This document shows, piece after piece, positions 44,755 to 53,421 of a stretch of DNA of 64,000 bases (position 1 is the first letter of the stretch; each line of letters starts with the position of its first letter). This DNA comes from UBA9676 sp963730065 (GTDB lineage Bacteria; Actinomycetota; Actinomycetes; Streptosporangiales; Streptosporangiaceae): NCBI GenBank assembly GCA_963730065.1, contig CAVSQL010000011.1:375545-439544 (forward strand). Reading direction: 5' to 3'. Under the pieces are notes generated by a model that did not search any database, was not told the origin of the DNA, and was given only the letters and a program-made list of their open reading frames with translations. A program made the position numbers and the translations under genes.

Positions 44755-45673
44755 ACTGAGGAAGCTTGGCCGGCCGCTGACCTGGGGTGTGGCGGGCGCG
44801 GCAGCGGTGTTCTGCGTCTTGCTGGCCACCGGTGGCGCACACAATGCGGCGCTTGAGGCCCGCGTCCCAGCTGGGCACGTGCCAACGTGCTCCGAACTCG
44901 GGATCCCCGCCGGCCCGCGCTGCGTGCAGGCCCAAGCCCGGGAACGGGCCAGGCTGAACCAGGCCAGCGCGGGGCCGGCCCAGGTCGCCACCCAGCTGAA
45001 CCCGCTCGCGGCGGGGGCGGAGGCGGCTGGGCTGATGGCGTCCTTGCCCGGGGCGCTGGCGCTGGCGCTGCTGGCCGGCGCCCACATCGGTGGTGAGTGG
45101 TCGGGCCGGACCATGAAGAACCTGCTCACCCAGGAGGGCCGTCGGTGGCGGGTGCTCGGCGCGAAGCTGGTGAGCCTGTGGCTGGCCGGGGTCGCGCTGA
45201 TCGCGGTGTGCTGGGCGGCGCTGGCGGCCGCCGGGCCGGTTCTCGTCCACGTCGATCATCTGCCGGCCTCGCACGAGCCCGCCGCCCACGCGCTGAGCTT
45301 GGCGAGCTCGCAGGTCGCGCGGGCCCTGCTGGTGCTGGCGGCGTTCGCCGCCATCGGCCTGCTCGCCGCGGTGGTGACCCGCGGCACGATCGGGACCACC
45401 GCGGCCACGGCGGGGGCCATCATCGCGATGCTGGTCGCCGCGTCGCTGCCCGGTACCGGGCGCTGGACCCCGGCGACCTGGGTGCAGGACTGGATGGGTT
45501 TCCCGGCCGGCCAGGCCTCGATCACGTCGCTGCCCACCAACTTCTGGTCCCGCTTCATCGGCGCCACCGCCGCGCCCGGCCGACTGCTGGGCCTGCTCGG
45601 GCTGGCCGGGCTGCTGGCGGCTTGCTGTGCGGCGGCGACGGCGCTGTTCCGCCGCCAGGACATCAGCGGATGA
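44735..45673 (+). CDS. ABC-2-type exporter permease
   Basis: 312 aa. N-terminal helix, an extracytoplasmic loop with two Cys (PTCSELGIPAGPRCVQ), then five helices (GLMASLPGALALALLAGAHI, LVSLWLAGVALIAVCWAALA, LLVLAAFAAIGLLAAVV, AATAGAIIAMLVAASL, LLGLLGLAGLLAACCAAATA). Partner of the preceding ATPase. Substrate unknown; coupling to a two-component system suggests a role in resistance to a membrane-active compound. Confidence 0.85.
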   Translation: MRLIRAELRKLGRPLTWGVAGAAAVFCVLLATGGAHNAALEARVPAGHVPTCSELGIPAGPRCVQAQARERARLNQASAGPAQVATQLNPLAAGAEAAGLMASLPGALALALLAGAHIGGEWSGRTMKNLLTQEGRRWRVLGAKLVSLWLAGVALIAVCWAALAAAGPVLVHVDHLPASHEPAAHALSLASSQVARALLVLAAFAAIGLLAAVVTRGTIGTTAATAGAIIAMLVAASLPGTGRWTPATWVQDWMGFPAGQASITSLPTNFWSRFIGATAAPGRLLGLLGLAGLLAACCAAATALFRRQDISG

Positions 45674-46911
45674 CGCCCTACAGTCGGGTTATGGCTCCCT
45701 GGAAGGATCTGGCCACCCCGCGCCGGGTGGACCTGCTGATCGCGGCGGGCCTGCTGGTGTGGGGGCTGCCAGATGTGCCGTGGTGGTGGGAGTATCCCGG
45801 TCACGCGGGCTCGACCCCGGACGTGCTCGGGTCGCTGGCGCTGACACTGGCCATGTCGGTCCCGTTCTGCTGGCGGCGGGTGGCGCCGGTACCGGTGCTC
45901 GGCCTGGCGGTAGGCGTACTGGCGGCACGGTACGCGCTGCACCGGGACCTGACCTCCGCGTTCGCCGCGGTGCTGGTCGGCGCCTACGGGCTGGGGGCCT
46001 ATCCCAGCCCGGTCCGCCGCTGCGCCCGGTGGCTGGGCTGGCTCTCCCTTGCCGCCGCGGTGGTCGTCGTCGTCACCAGCAACGGCGTGCCGGACAAGTC
46101 CTACCCCGGCGTGCTCGAAGGCCGGTTCGCTGGGGCGCCGCTGGCGCTGCTGGGCGCCGCGTTCGTGCTCGGCGACGCGGCCGATGCCCGGCGTCGTGAG
46201 GCCGCCGCCCTGGTCGAGGCGGCACATCAGGCCGAACGCACCCGCATCGCCCGGGAACTGCACGACGTGGTCGCGCACCAGCTGTCCGCCATCGCCGTGC
46301 AGGCGGGAGCGGCACGGATCGCCGCGGGGAGCAGCCAGGTCCCGGCAGGCAGCAGCCTCGCTCCAGGTGGGGGCGGCCAGGCCGGGGTGCTGGCCACGGT
46401 GGAGCGGCTGGCCCGGGAGGCGCTCACCGAGCTGAACCACCTGCTCGGCGCGCTGCGGCGCGAGCAGGCCGGCGACCCGGCGCGCCGGCCTTCCCCCACG
46501 CTGGGGGAACTGGGGACCCTGCTCGATGCCGCCCGCGCCGCTGGCGTGCCGGCGGATCTCACCGTCGAGGGCGGCCCGCGGGCTCTGTCCCCCGGCGTCG
46601 AGCTGTCCTGTTACCGCATCATCGACGAGGCGCTCACCAACGTCGCCCGGCACGCGCCGGGGGCGCCGACCCGGGTGGTGCTCCGCTACCGGCCCGGCGC
46701 GCTGGACCTCGAGGTGGCCAACGGCCCCGCTCCCGGGGGAGCCCGGCCGGCCGCGCCCCGGCCCGCCTCCGGCGGGCGGGGCGTGCGGGGGATGCGCGAG
46801 CGGGCCGAGCTCTACGGGGGCCGCCTGGACGCGCGGCCCGGCCCCGGCGGCGGGTTCGCGGTGACCGCGGCGATCCCCTGCCCGGAGAGCACCGTCCCGG
46901 AGCCGGCGTGA
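45670..46911 (+). CDS. Sensor histidine kinase (HisKA_3 type)
   Basis: 413 aa. Hydrophobic sensor region of about five helices (residues 15-165), dimerisation/phosphorylation helix ERTRIARELHDVVAHQLSAI, then a HATPase domain (IIDEALTNVARHAPG, GGRGVRGMRERAELYGG). ATGA overlap with the permease gene and with the response regulator. MAPWKD at 45691 is an alternative start. Confidence 0.92.
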   Translation: MTPYSRVMAPWKDLATPRRVDLLIAAGLLVWGLPDVPWWWEYPGHAGSTPDVLGSLALTLAMSVPFCWRRVAPVPVLGLAVGVLAARYALHRDLTSAFAAVLVGAYGLGAYPSPVRRCARWLGWLSLAAAVVVVVTSNGVPDKSYPGVLEGRFAGAPLALLGAAFVLGDAADARRREAAALVEAAHQAERTRIARELHDVVAHQLSAIAVQAGAARIAAGSSQVPAGSSLAPGGGGQAGVLATVERLAREALTELNHLLGALRREQAGDPARRPSPTLGELGTLLDAARAAGVPADLTVEGGPRALSPGVELSCYRIIDEALTNVARHAPGAPTRVVLRYRPGALDLEVANGPAPGGARPAAPRPASGGRGVRGMRERAELYGGRLDARPGPGGGFAVTAAIPCPESTVPEPA

Positions 46912-47600
46912 CCGGCAGCGGCCCAGTCCGGGTGCTGGTCGCCGACGACCAGGCCCTGGTGCGGGCGGGCCTGGCGACCCTGCTGGACAGCCAGCCCGAC
47001 CTGGAGGTGGTCGGCCAGGCGGGCGACGGGCGGGAGGCAACCCGGCTCGCCCGCGAACTCCGCCCCGACGTGGTGCTGATGGACATCCGGATGCCGGTGC
47101 TCGACGGGCTAGCCGCCACCCGGCAAATCGTCGCGCCAGGGAACGGTGAGCCGGACAGCACCATCGTTAAGGTGATCGTTCTCACCACCTATGACCTCGA
47201 CGAGTACGTGTATGAGGCGCTGCGCGCGGGGGCGAGCGGCTTTCTGCTCAAGCACGCGCCGCCGGAGGAACTGCTGCTCGGCGTGCGGGCGGCCGCCGAC
47301 GGCGGCGCGCTGCTGTCCCCGGTGGTGACCAGCCGGCTGCTGGCCGAGTTCGCCGCCCGCCTGGCGCCGGCCCGCGAGCCCGCCGAGCTGGCCCGCCTCA
47401 CCCCGCGCGAGCGCGAGGTGCTCGACCTGGTGATCCGCGGCCGGTCCAACGACGAGATCGCGCGCGACCTCGTGGTGTCCCACAGCACCGTCAAGACCCA
47501 CGTCACCCACGTGCTGGACAAGCTCGGGCTGCGCGACCGGGTCCACGTCGTGGTGTACGGGTACGAGCACGGCCTGATCGAGCCCGGGCAGGCGGGCTGA
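46908..47600 (+). CDS. LuxR-family (NarL-type) response regulator
   Basis: 230 aa. Receiver: VRVLVADDQALVRAGLATLL, Asp in VVLMDIRMPVLDG, Lys in GFLLKHAPPEE. HTH: LTPREREVLDLVIRGRSNDE and HSTVKTHVTHVLDKLGLRDR. Cognate partner of the overlapping kinase; likely autoregulates the ABC exporter operon. Confidence 0.95.
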   Translation: MTGSGPVRVLVADDQALVRAGLATLLDSQPDLEVVGQAGDGREATRLARELRPDVVLMDIRMPVLDGLAATRQIVAPGNGEPDSTIVKVIVLTTYDLDEYVYEALRAGASGFLLKHAPPEELLLGVRAAADGGALLSPVVTSRLLAEFAARLAPAREPAELARLTPREREVLDLVIRGRSNDEIARDLVVSHSTVKTHVTHVLDKLGLRDRVHVVVYGYEHGLIEPGQAG

Positions 47601-47652
47601 TCCCGCTCCGGAATGATCTGGGCCCCGCGCGGGCTGTAGTTCTCAGGGCACC

Positions 47653-49884
47653 ATGGGCGGGAAGGGACAGACGACGAGCACTGATGCGCACTCCGGCTGG
47701 CTCCGGAGACTGAGCCGGGCCTGCTGGCGTTATCCACGCAACCTGGTGCTCGCGCTGGGCGGAACGCTGGTGGTGAGCCTGGTCGGGATCGCCATCCCGC
47801 TGATTCAGCGCGCCATCGTCGACAACCTCACCTCCGGCGCCCAGGCCGCCATCTGGCCGCTCGCGGTCGCCCTGCTGGTGGCGGCCGCGGCCAACTTCGC
47901 CGGCCTGTACGTGCGCCGCTACCGGGGCGGGCGGCTCTCCCTGGACGTCCAGCACGACCTGCGCACCCAGCTGTTCTCCGCCCTGTCCCGGCTGGACGGC
48001 ACCCGCCAGGACGAGCTGCACACCGGCCAGATCGTGAGCCGGTCGATCTCCGACCTGACGATGATCCAGTCCCTGCTGTCCATGGTGCCGATGCTGATCG
48101 GCAACGCGGTGCTGTTCGTCGGCTCGATGATCGCGATGGCCTTCCTCTCCCCCGTGCTGACCCTGGTCGCGCTGGCCGTCGGGCCCGCCCTGTGGTTCAT
48201 CGCGGCCGCCTCCCGGCGCACCCTGTTCCCGGCCAGCTGGGACGCGCAGCAGCAGGCGGCCGGCATCGCCGCCGTGGTCGACGAGGCCGTGACCGGGGTG
48301 CGGGTGGTGAAGGGCTTCGGGCAGGAGGAGCAGGAGGTCGAGCGGATCGAGCGGGCCAGCAGCCGGCTGTACGCCTCGCGCGTCCGGGCGGTGCGGCTGC
48401 TCGCCCGCTACAACCCGGCGCTGCAGGCCGTCCCGGCGCTGGGCCAGGTCGGGGTGATCGCGCTCGGCGGCTGGCTCGCCCTGCGCGGCTCGATCAGCCT
48501 GGGCACGTTCCTGGCCTTCTCCTCCTACCTCGTCGCGCTGGTCTGGCCGGTCCGGTCGCTGGCCGGCCTGGTCACCGTCGGCCAGCAGGCCCGGGCCAGC
48601 GTGATCCGGGTGTTCGAGGTGATCGACGCCGAGCCGGTCGTCACCGACCGGCCCGGTGCGCTCCCGCTGCCGCCCGGGACCCCGGACGTGGAGCTGGACG
48701 ACGTGAGGTTCGGCTACGTGCCGTCGCAGCCGGTGCTGCGGGGCCTGTCCCTGCGGGTGACGCCGGGTGAGACGCTGGCCCTGGTCGGCCCGGCCGGGTC
48801 GGGGAAGTCGACGATCTCGCTGCTCCTGCCCCGTTTCTACGACGTCAGCGGCGGCGCGCTGCGGGTCGGCGGGCACGACGTGCGTGACCTCACGCAGGAC
48901 TCGCTGCGCTCGGCCATCGGGCTGGTGATGGAGGAGAGCTTCCTGTTCTCCGACACGGTGGCGGCCAACATCGCGTTCGGCCGCCCGGACGCCACCCGGG
49001 AGCAGATCGTGGCGGCGGCGCGGGCGGCCGAAGCCGACACCTTCATCGCCGCCCTGCCGCAGGGCTACGACACGCTGGTGGGCGAGAAAGGGCTCACCCT
49101 GTCCGGTGGCCAGCGGCAGCGGGTGGCCCTGGCCCGCGCCCTGCTCACCGACCCCGCGATCCTGGTCCTCGACGACGCCACCTCTGCGGTCAACCCGCAG
49201 GTGGAGGCCGAGATCCACGAGACGCTCCGGCGGGTCATGCACGGCCGCACCACGCTGCTCATCGCCCACCGGCGCTCGACCCTGCAGCTCGCGCAGCGGA
49301 TCGCGGTGCTGGACCAGGGGCGCCTGGTCGATGTCGGTAGCCATGAGGAGCTGATGGCGCGCTGCCCGCTGTACCGGCTGCTGCTGGCCGGGCCGGGCGA
49401 GGACGCGGAGGGCGTCGACGCGGGCGAGCTCGCCTACTACGCGAGCGGCAGCGGCGACGGCAACGGCAGCGTGAACGGCAACGTGAACGGCAACGGCCAG
49501 CATGCGCCGGCCCGAGCCGGCTGTGGCCCGCAGACGCCGCGCCAGCGCGGGCCGACCGGGCGCCGGCCAGCACGGACGCGGGCGGCGGCTTCCTGGCCGG
49601 GATACCGGCCTCACCCGAGCTGCTCGCCCAGGTCGACGCGCTGCCGCCCGCCACCGACGCGCCCGGCATCGACTCCGGCCACGCCCGGGCGGCGGACCCG
49701 CATTTCACGCTGCGGCGGCTGCTGCGGCCATTCGCGATCGCGTTCATGGTCGGCCTGGTGCTCGACGCCCTCGACGCCCTGGCCAACCTGGCCATGCCCG
49801 CCCTGGTCCGGGGCGGGATCGACCACGGCGTCGAGGCGCAGGCCATCCGCGTCATCATCGCCGTGTCGGCGGCGGCCCTGCTGA
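47653..49884 (+). CDS. ABC exporter (fused heterodimer type), N-terminal half; C-terminal tail out of frame
   Basis: Six-helix membrane domain (residues about 25-320) and NBD1: Walker A GPAGSGKSTISLL, signature TLSGGQRQRVALARALL, Walker B ILVLDDATSAVN, H-loop LIAHRRST. The catalytic Glu after Walker B is Asp, the mark of the degenerate site in heterodimeric exporters. After about residue 610 a Gly/Asn repeat (GNGSVNGNVNGNG) leads into Arg/Pro-rich sequence that is not protein-like. The true continuation lies in another frame as ELLAQVDALPPATDAPG then HFTLRRLLRPF, so a frameshift near 49503-49530 separates this half from the second. Confidence 0.82.
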   Translation: MGGKGQTTSTDAHSGWLRRLSRACWRYPRNLVLALGGTLVVSLVGIAIPLIQRAIVDNLTSGAQAAIWPLAVALLVAAAANFAGLYVRRYRGGRLSLDVQHDLRTQLFSALSRLDGTRQDELHTGQIVSRSISDLTMIQSLLSMVPMLIGNAVLFVGSMIAMAFLSPVLTLVALAVGPALWFIAAASRRTLFPASWDAQQQAAGIAAVVDEAVTGVRVVKGFGQEEQEVERIERASSRLYASRVRAVRLLARYNPALQAVPALGQVGVIALGGWLALRGSISLGTFLAFSSYLVALVWPVRSLAGLVTVGQQARASVIRVFEVIDAEPVVTDRPGALPLPPGTPDVELDDVRFGYVPSQPVLRGLSLRVTPGETLALVGPAGSGKSTISLLLPRFYDVSGGALRVGGHDVRDLTQDSLRSAIGLVMEESFLFSDTVAANIAFGRPDATREQIVAAARAAEADTFIAALPQGYDTLVGEKGLTLSGGQRQRVALARALLTDPAILVLDDATSAVNPQVEAEIHETLRRVMHGRTTLLIAHRRSTLQLAQRIAVLDQGRLVDVGSHEELMARCPLYRLLLAGPGEDAEGVDAGELAYYASGSGDGNGSVNGNVNGNGQHAPARAGCGPQTPRQRGPTGRRPARTRAAASWPGYRPHPSCSPRSTRCRPPPTRPASTPATPGRRTRISRCGGCCGHSRSRSWSAWCSTPSTPWPTWPCPPWSGAGSTTASRRRPSASSSPCRRRPC

Positions 49885-51440
49885 TCGTCCTGGCTGACTG
49901 GGTCATCACCGCGGTCCAGACCCTGGTGGTGGGGCGCAACGGCGAGCGGCTGCTCTACACGCTCCGGGTCAAGATCTTCTCTCACCTGCAGCGGCTCGGG
50001 CTGGACTTCTACGAGCGCGAGATGGGCGGCCGGATCATGACCCGGATGACCACCGACGTCGAGGCCCTGTCCTCGTTCGTCCAGACCGGGCTGATCAGCT
50101 TCGTCAACTCGGTGCTCACGTTCGCCGGCGTGCTGATCGCGCTGCTGGTCATCAACCTCACCCTGGGCCTCACCGTGCTGGCCATCCTCCCGTTCGCGGC
50201 CGTGGCCACCGTGATCTTCCAGCGCGGGTCGTCCCGCGCCTACGCCGACGCGCGGGAGAAGGTGAGCGTCGTCAACGCCGACCTCCAGGAGAACGTGGCC
50301 GGCCTGCGGGTGTCGCAGGCCTTCCGCCGGGAGGAGCGGAACGCGCAGCGGTTCGCCGGGCGCAGCGACGACTACCGGCGCTCCCGGCTCGTCGCCCAGC
50401 GCTACATCGCGCTGTACTTCCCCTTCATCCAGTCGCTGTCCACCGTCGCCGGGGCACTGGTGCTGCTGGTGGCGGCGGGCCAGATGCGCAGCGGCGCGCT
50501 GACCGCGGGCGCGCTCATCGCCTACCTGCTGTACATCGACATGCTCTTCTCGCCCGTGCAGATGCTCTCGCAGGTGTTCGACGGCTACCAGCAGGCCGCC
50601 GTGGCCGTCCGCCGGATCTCCGAGCTGCTGCGGACACCCACCTCGACCCCGCAGGCCAGCCATCCCCGCCAGCCGCCCCTGGCCCGCCGGGACGGCGCGC
50701 GGATCGAACTGCGCGATGTGCACTTCCGCTACGGCGCGGGCGGGCCCGAGGCGCTGGCCGGGGTGAACCTGACCGTGGCGCCGGGAGAGACGGTGGCCCT
50801 GGTCGGCGAGACCGGCGCGGGCAAGTCCACCCTGGTCAAGCTGGTGGCCAGGTTCTACGACGCGACGGCGGGAAGCGTGCTCGTGGACGGCGTCAACGTG
50901 CGCGACTACGACCTGGCGTCCTACCGCCACCGGTTGGGAGTCGTCCCCCAGGAGGCCCACCTGTTCGCCGGCACCGTCCGGGACGCGATCGCCTACGGCT
51001 GTCCGGGCGCGAGCGATGCCGAGGTCGAAGCGGCCGCCCGGGCGGTCGGCGCGGTGGACATGATCGCCCGCCTGCCGGGCGGGTTCTACCACCAGGTGGC
51101 CGAGCGCGGGCGTAACCTCTCCGCGGGCCAGCGGCAGCTGATCGCCCTCGCCCGCGCCTACCTGGTCGATCCCGACATCCTGCTGCTCGACGAGGCGACC
51201 GCCGCGCTCGACCTGGCCACCGAGGCGGCCGTCACGCGGGCCGCCCACCACCTCGCGGCCCGGCGCACCACCCTGGTGGTCGCCCACCGGCTCACCACGG
51301 CGGCCCGCGCCGACCGGATCGTGGTGCTCGCCGACGGCCGGATCTCCGAGACCGGGACCCACGACGAGCTGCTCGCGGCGGGTGAGGGCTACGCCTCGCT
51401 CTGGGCGGCGTTCACCGGCGACACGACACTGGCCGCCTGA
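49521..51440 (+). CDS. ABC exporter (fused heterodimer type), C-terminal half
   Basis: Second membrane domain and NBD2. Homology-like sequence begins around 49521 (LWPADAAPARADRAPASTDA and onward) with no ATG, GTG or TTG in frame until ATG 49746, which would cut into the first helix. NBD2 is fully catalytic: Walker A GETGAGKSTLVKLV, signature NLSAGQRQLIALARAYL, Walker B ILLLDEATAALD, H-loop LVVAHRLTT. Joined with the previous half it gives a protein of about 1,260 aa, the size of fused actinomycete tandem exporters. The 3' end overlaps the convergent PH-domain gene by 52 bp. Confidence 0.8.
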   Translation: MWPADAAPARADRAPASTDAGGGFLAGIPASPELLAQVDALPPATDAPGIDSGHARAADPHFTLRRLLRPFAIAFMVGLVLDALDALANLAMPALVRGGIDHGVEAQAIRVIIAVSAAALLIVLADWVITAVQTLVVGRNGERLLYTLRVKIFSHLQRLGLDFYEREMGGRIMTRMTTDVEALSSFVQTGLISFVNSVLTFAGVLIALLVINLTLGLTVLAILPFAAVATVIFQRGSSRAYADAREKVSVVNADLQENVAGLRVSQAFRREERNAQRFAGRSDDYRRSRLVAQRYIALYFPFIQSLSTVAGALVLLVAAGQMRSGALTAGALIAYLLYIDMLFSPVQMLSQVFDGYQQAAVAVRRISELLRTPTSTPQASHPRQPPLARRDGARIELRDVHFRYGAGGPEALAGVNLTVAPGETVALVGETGAGKSTLVKLVARFYDATAGSVLVDGVNVRDYDLASYRHRLGVVPQEAHLFAGTVRDAIAYGCPGASDAEVEAAARAVGAVDMIARLPGGFYHQVAERGRNLSAGQRQLIALARAYLVDPDILLLDEATAALDLATEAAVTRAAHHLAARRTTLVVAHRLTTAARADRIVVLADGRISETGTHDELLAAGEGYASLWAAFTGDTTLAA

Positions 51441-52828
51441 GCACCCGCGGCCGGGACACCGCCCGCGTAGGCACCGGCCGTGGGGGGGTGCCGCCGCGCC
51501 TCCCGGCTGAGCGCGGCGAGCTCGCCGACGAGCCGCCGGGCTTGCTCCTCCGGGCGCTCGCGGAACTCGGCCCGGACATGCCCCGCCGCGTCGAGATGCA
51601 CGGTGGCCAGCGCGAGACGGCGCTGCAGGGGCCCCTGCACGAACCGGACGCTCTGGGCCTTCTCCAGCGGCACCACGGTGGTGACCTTGCGGATCCGGCC
51701 GACCACCGACACCGCGAGCCTGCCGTCGTGGCCAGCGGCGAGGAAGTGGTAGCTCAGCAGCGCCTTCCACCGGGCCTGGCGCGGCGGGCGGGTCAGGCCG
51801 GGCACCGCCGCCCCGGCGGCCATCGTGAGTAGGAATCCGGCCTCGTCGCGGCGGCCGACGGGCAGCAGGGTCTTGCGCATGCGGGCGGTCCCGTCGGCGC
51901 TGTCCCGCCCGGGTGAGCCCGCCACGTCCACCTCCAGCCGACACCAGTGGAGCGGCCGCCACAGCAGCGGCTCGATCATCCGCACCGCCTGCACCCGCTG
52001 CACCGGGATGGTCTCGGCTACCGTCCCGAGCAGGCCGCGGCGGATCCGGATGCCATCCGGGGACTGCGCCACGGTGAAGCCGTACTGGGTGGACACCCGG
52101 CGCCATACCAGCGACAGGCAGACAATCAGCAGCCACACCAGCGAGATCGCCAGCGCGGCCAGGGCGGCGGCCGACACGAAGGCCAGCACGATGCCCGCGA
52201 GCACCACCATCAGGGCGGCCGGGCCGGCGGTGGCCAGCGCCACCGAACCGAGCAGCCTCCCGGTGGGGACGGTCACCGCGATGCGTTCCGGCGGCTCTGG
52301 GGTGGCCGGGTCCAGGCCGTGGTGCGCCGCGAGCAGGCGGGCCCGCAGATCCAGGGCGGCCTGCTCGGTGAGGTAGGCCAGGCGGCCATCGGCATGGCTG
52401 GACCCGGCCAGCCTGACCCGCAGTTCGGCCAGGCCGAGCGCCCGGGCGAGGAACGGGCGGACCACGTTGACGGCCTGGATGCGGGCGATGGGCAGCTGAC
52501 GGGAGTCACGGCGGACCAGCCCGGACTCGATGCGCAGCGTTACCCCGTCCAGCCGCCAGCGGGTGACCAGCCAGCTGACCACCGCCGCCCCGGCGGCCAC
52601 GACTGGCAACGCCAGGTCGATGAACCAGTGGGAGCCGGTGCCAGCGGAACGGGAGATGGCGACGGCGACCGCCACCGCCAGCACGCCACGGCCCGACCGG
52701 ACCACCGGTGACATCGGGTGCAGCCGGTGCCAGGCCAGCGCCGGCCCGCCGTCCACCGCCCGGCTCTCCCCCACGGCCGGCCCCTCACGCACGATCCGCC
52801 CTTCGCCCACCGCCGGCCCTTCGCTCAC
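51389..52828 (-). CDS. Bacterial PH-domain membrane protein (YdbT/bPH2 type)
   Basis: 479 aa. Repeated N-terminal motif (EGPAVGEGRIVREGPAVGES) then two pairs of membrane helices and three PH-like segments, each with the pattern of a basic strand and ARIQAV/VQRVQAV/LEKAQSV (QLPIARIQAVNVVRP, TIPVQRVQAVRMIEPLLWRP, VPLEKAQSVRFVQGPLQRRL). In Bacillus and others YdbS/YdbT form a pair implicated in resistance to antimicrobial peptides and membrane function. It overlaps the smaller PH gene by GTGA. Confidence 0.85.
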   Translation of the reverse strand: MSEGPAVGEGRIVREGPAVGESRAVDGGPALAWHRLHPMSPVVRSGRGVLAVAVAVAISRSAGTGSHWFIDLALPVVAAGAAVVSWLVTRWRLDGVTLRIESGLVRRDSRQLPIARIQAVNVVRPFLARALGLAELRVRLAGSSHADGRLAYLTEQAALDLRARLLAAHHGLDPATPEPPERIAVTVPTGRLLGSVALATAGPAALMVVLAGIVLAFVSAAALAALAISLVWLLIVCLSLVWRRVSTQYGFTVAQSPDGIRIRRGLLGTVAETIPVQRVQAVRMIEPLLWRPLHWCRLEVDVAGSPGRDSADGTARMRKTLLPVGRRDEAGFLLTMAAGAAVPGLTRPPRQARWKALLSYHFLAAGHDGRLAVSVVGRIRKVTTVVPLEKAQSVRFVQGPLQRRLALATVHLDAAGHVRAEFRERPEEQARRLVGELAALSREARRHPPTAGAYAGGVPAAGAQAASVVSPVNAAQSEA

Positions 52829-53304
52829 AGCCCCGCTGCCTTGGCCTCGCCCAGGGCGGCCAGCCGGTCACGCAGGCGGGCCGCCTCGTCCCGTTCCAGT
52901 CCCGGGATGCGGGCATCGCTGGCCGCCGCCGCGGTGTGCAGCCGCACGGTGGCGAGCCGGAAGATGCGGTTGACCGGGCCGGCGGTCACGTCGACGAACT
53001 GCATGCGGCCGTAGGGAACAACCGACAGGCGGCGGATGAGCACGCCGCGCTCGACGATCAGGTCCTCGTCCCGCTCCTGGTAGGCCCAGGACCGGAAGCG
53101 GTTGTGCGCGAACCACAGCGTGAGCGCCGCGCCGGCGGCCACGATTGCGGCGGCCGCCGCGGCCGCGGACGGGCCAGCGGCGAGGCCCAGGCCCGTTCCC
53201 GCCACCCCGGCGAGGACGACCGCGGCCGCCGTCACCTCGGCGCAGCGCATCCGCCACAGCCGGGGTGAAGGCGACATGGGCGCATGGTGCGGCACACCGG
53301 GCAT
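52825..53304 (-). CDS. Bacterial PH-domain membrane protein (YdbS/bPH2 type)
   Basis: About 159 aa. Two helices (VTAAAVVLAGVAGTGLGLAA, AAAAIVAAGAALTLWF) followed by a PH-like domain (DEDLIVERGVLIRRLSVVPY, GRMQFVDVTAGPVNRIF). Partner of the downstream larger PH protein, its start codon GTG being within this gene's stop. ATG 53304 used; ATG 53277 is an alternative. Confidence 0.82.
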   Translation of the reverse strand: MPGVPHHAPMSPSPRLWRMRCAEVTAAAVVLAGVAGTGLGLAAGPSAAAAAAAIVAAGAALTLWFAHNRFRSWAYQERDEDLIVERGVLIRRLSVVPYGRMQFVDVTAGPVNRIFRLATVRLHTAAAASDARIPGLERDEAARLRDRLAALGEAKAAGL

Positions 53305-53421
53305 GGGCGCAACGCTACCGGCCGATCGCGGCGAACGCTCCGGCGGCCGGTGACGGCCGGTGCGCCGGGTGTTCACCGACGGTGGCTTGCCGCAACCCGC
53401 GGCCCCCTGATTGGCTGAGAC

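Noticed and set aside
45256..47040. Minus-strand open frame of about 590 codons
   Set aside because: Antisense to permease, kinase and response regulator, all of which have clear motifs.
49611..52136. Minus-strand open frame of about 840 codons
   Set aside because: Shadow of the ABC exporter and part of the PH gene; rich in His/Arg/Gln/Gly with no family pattern.
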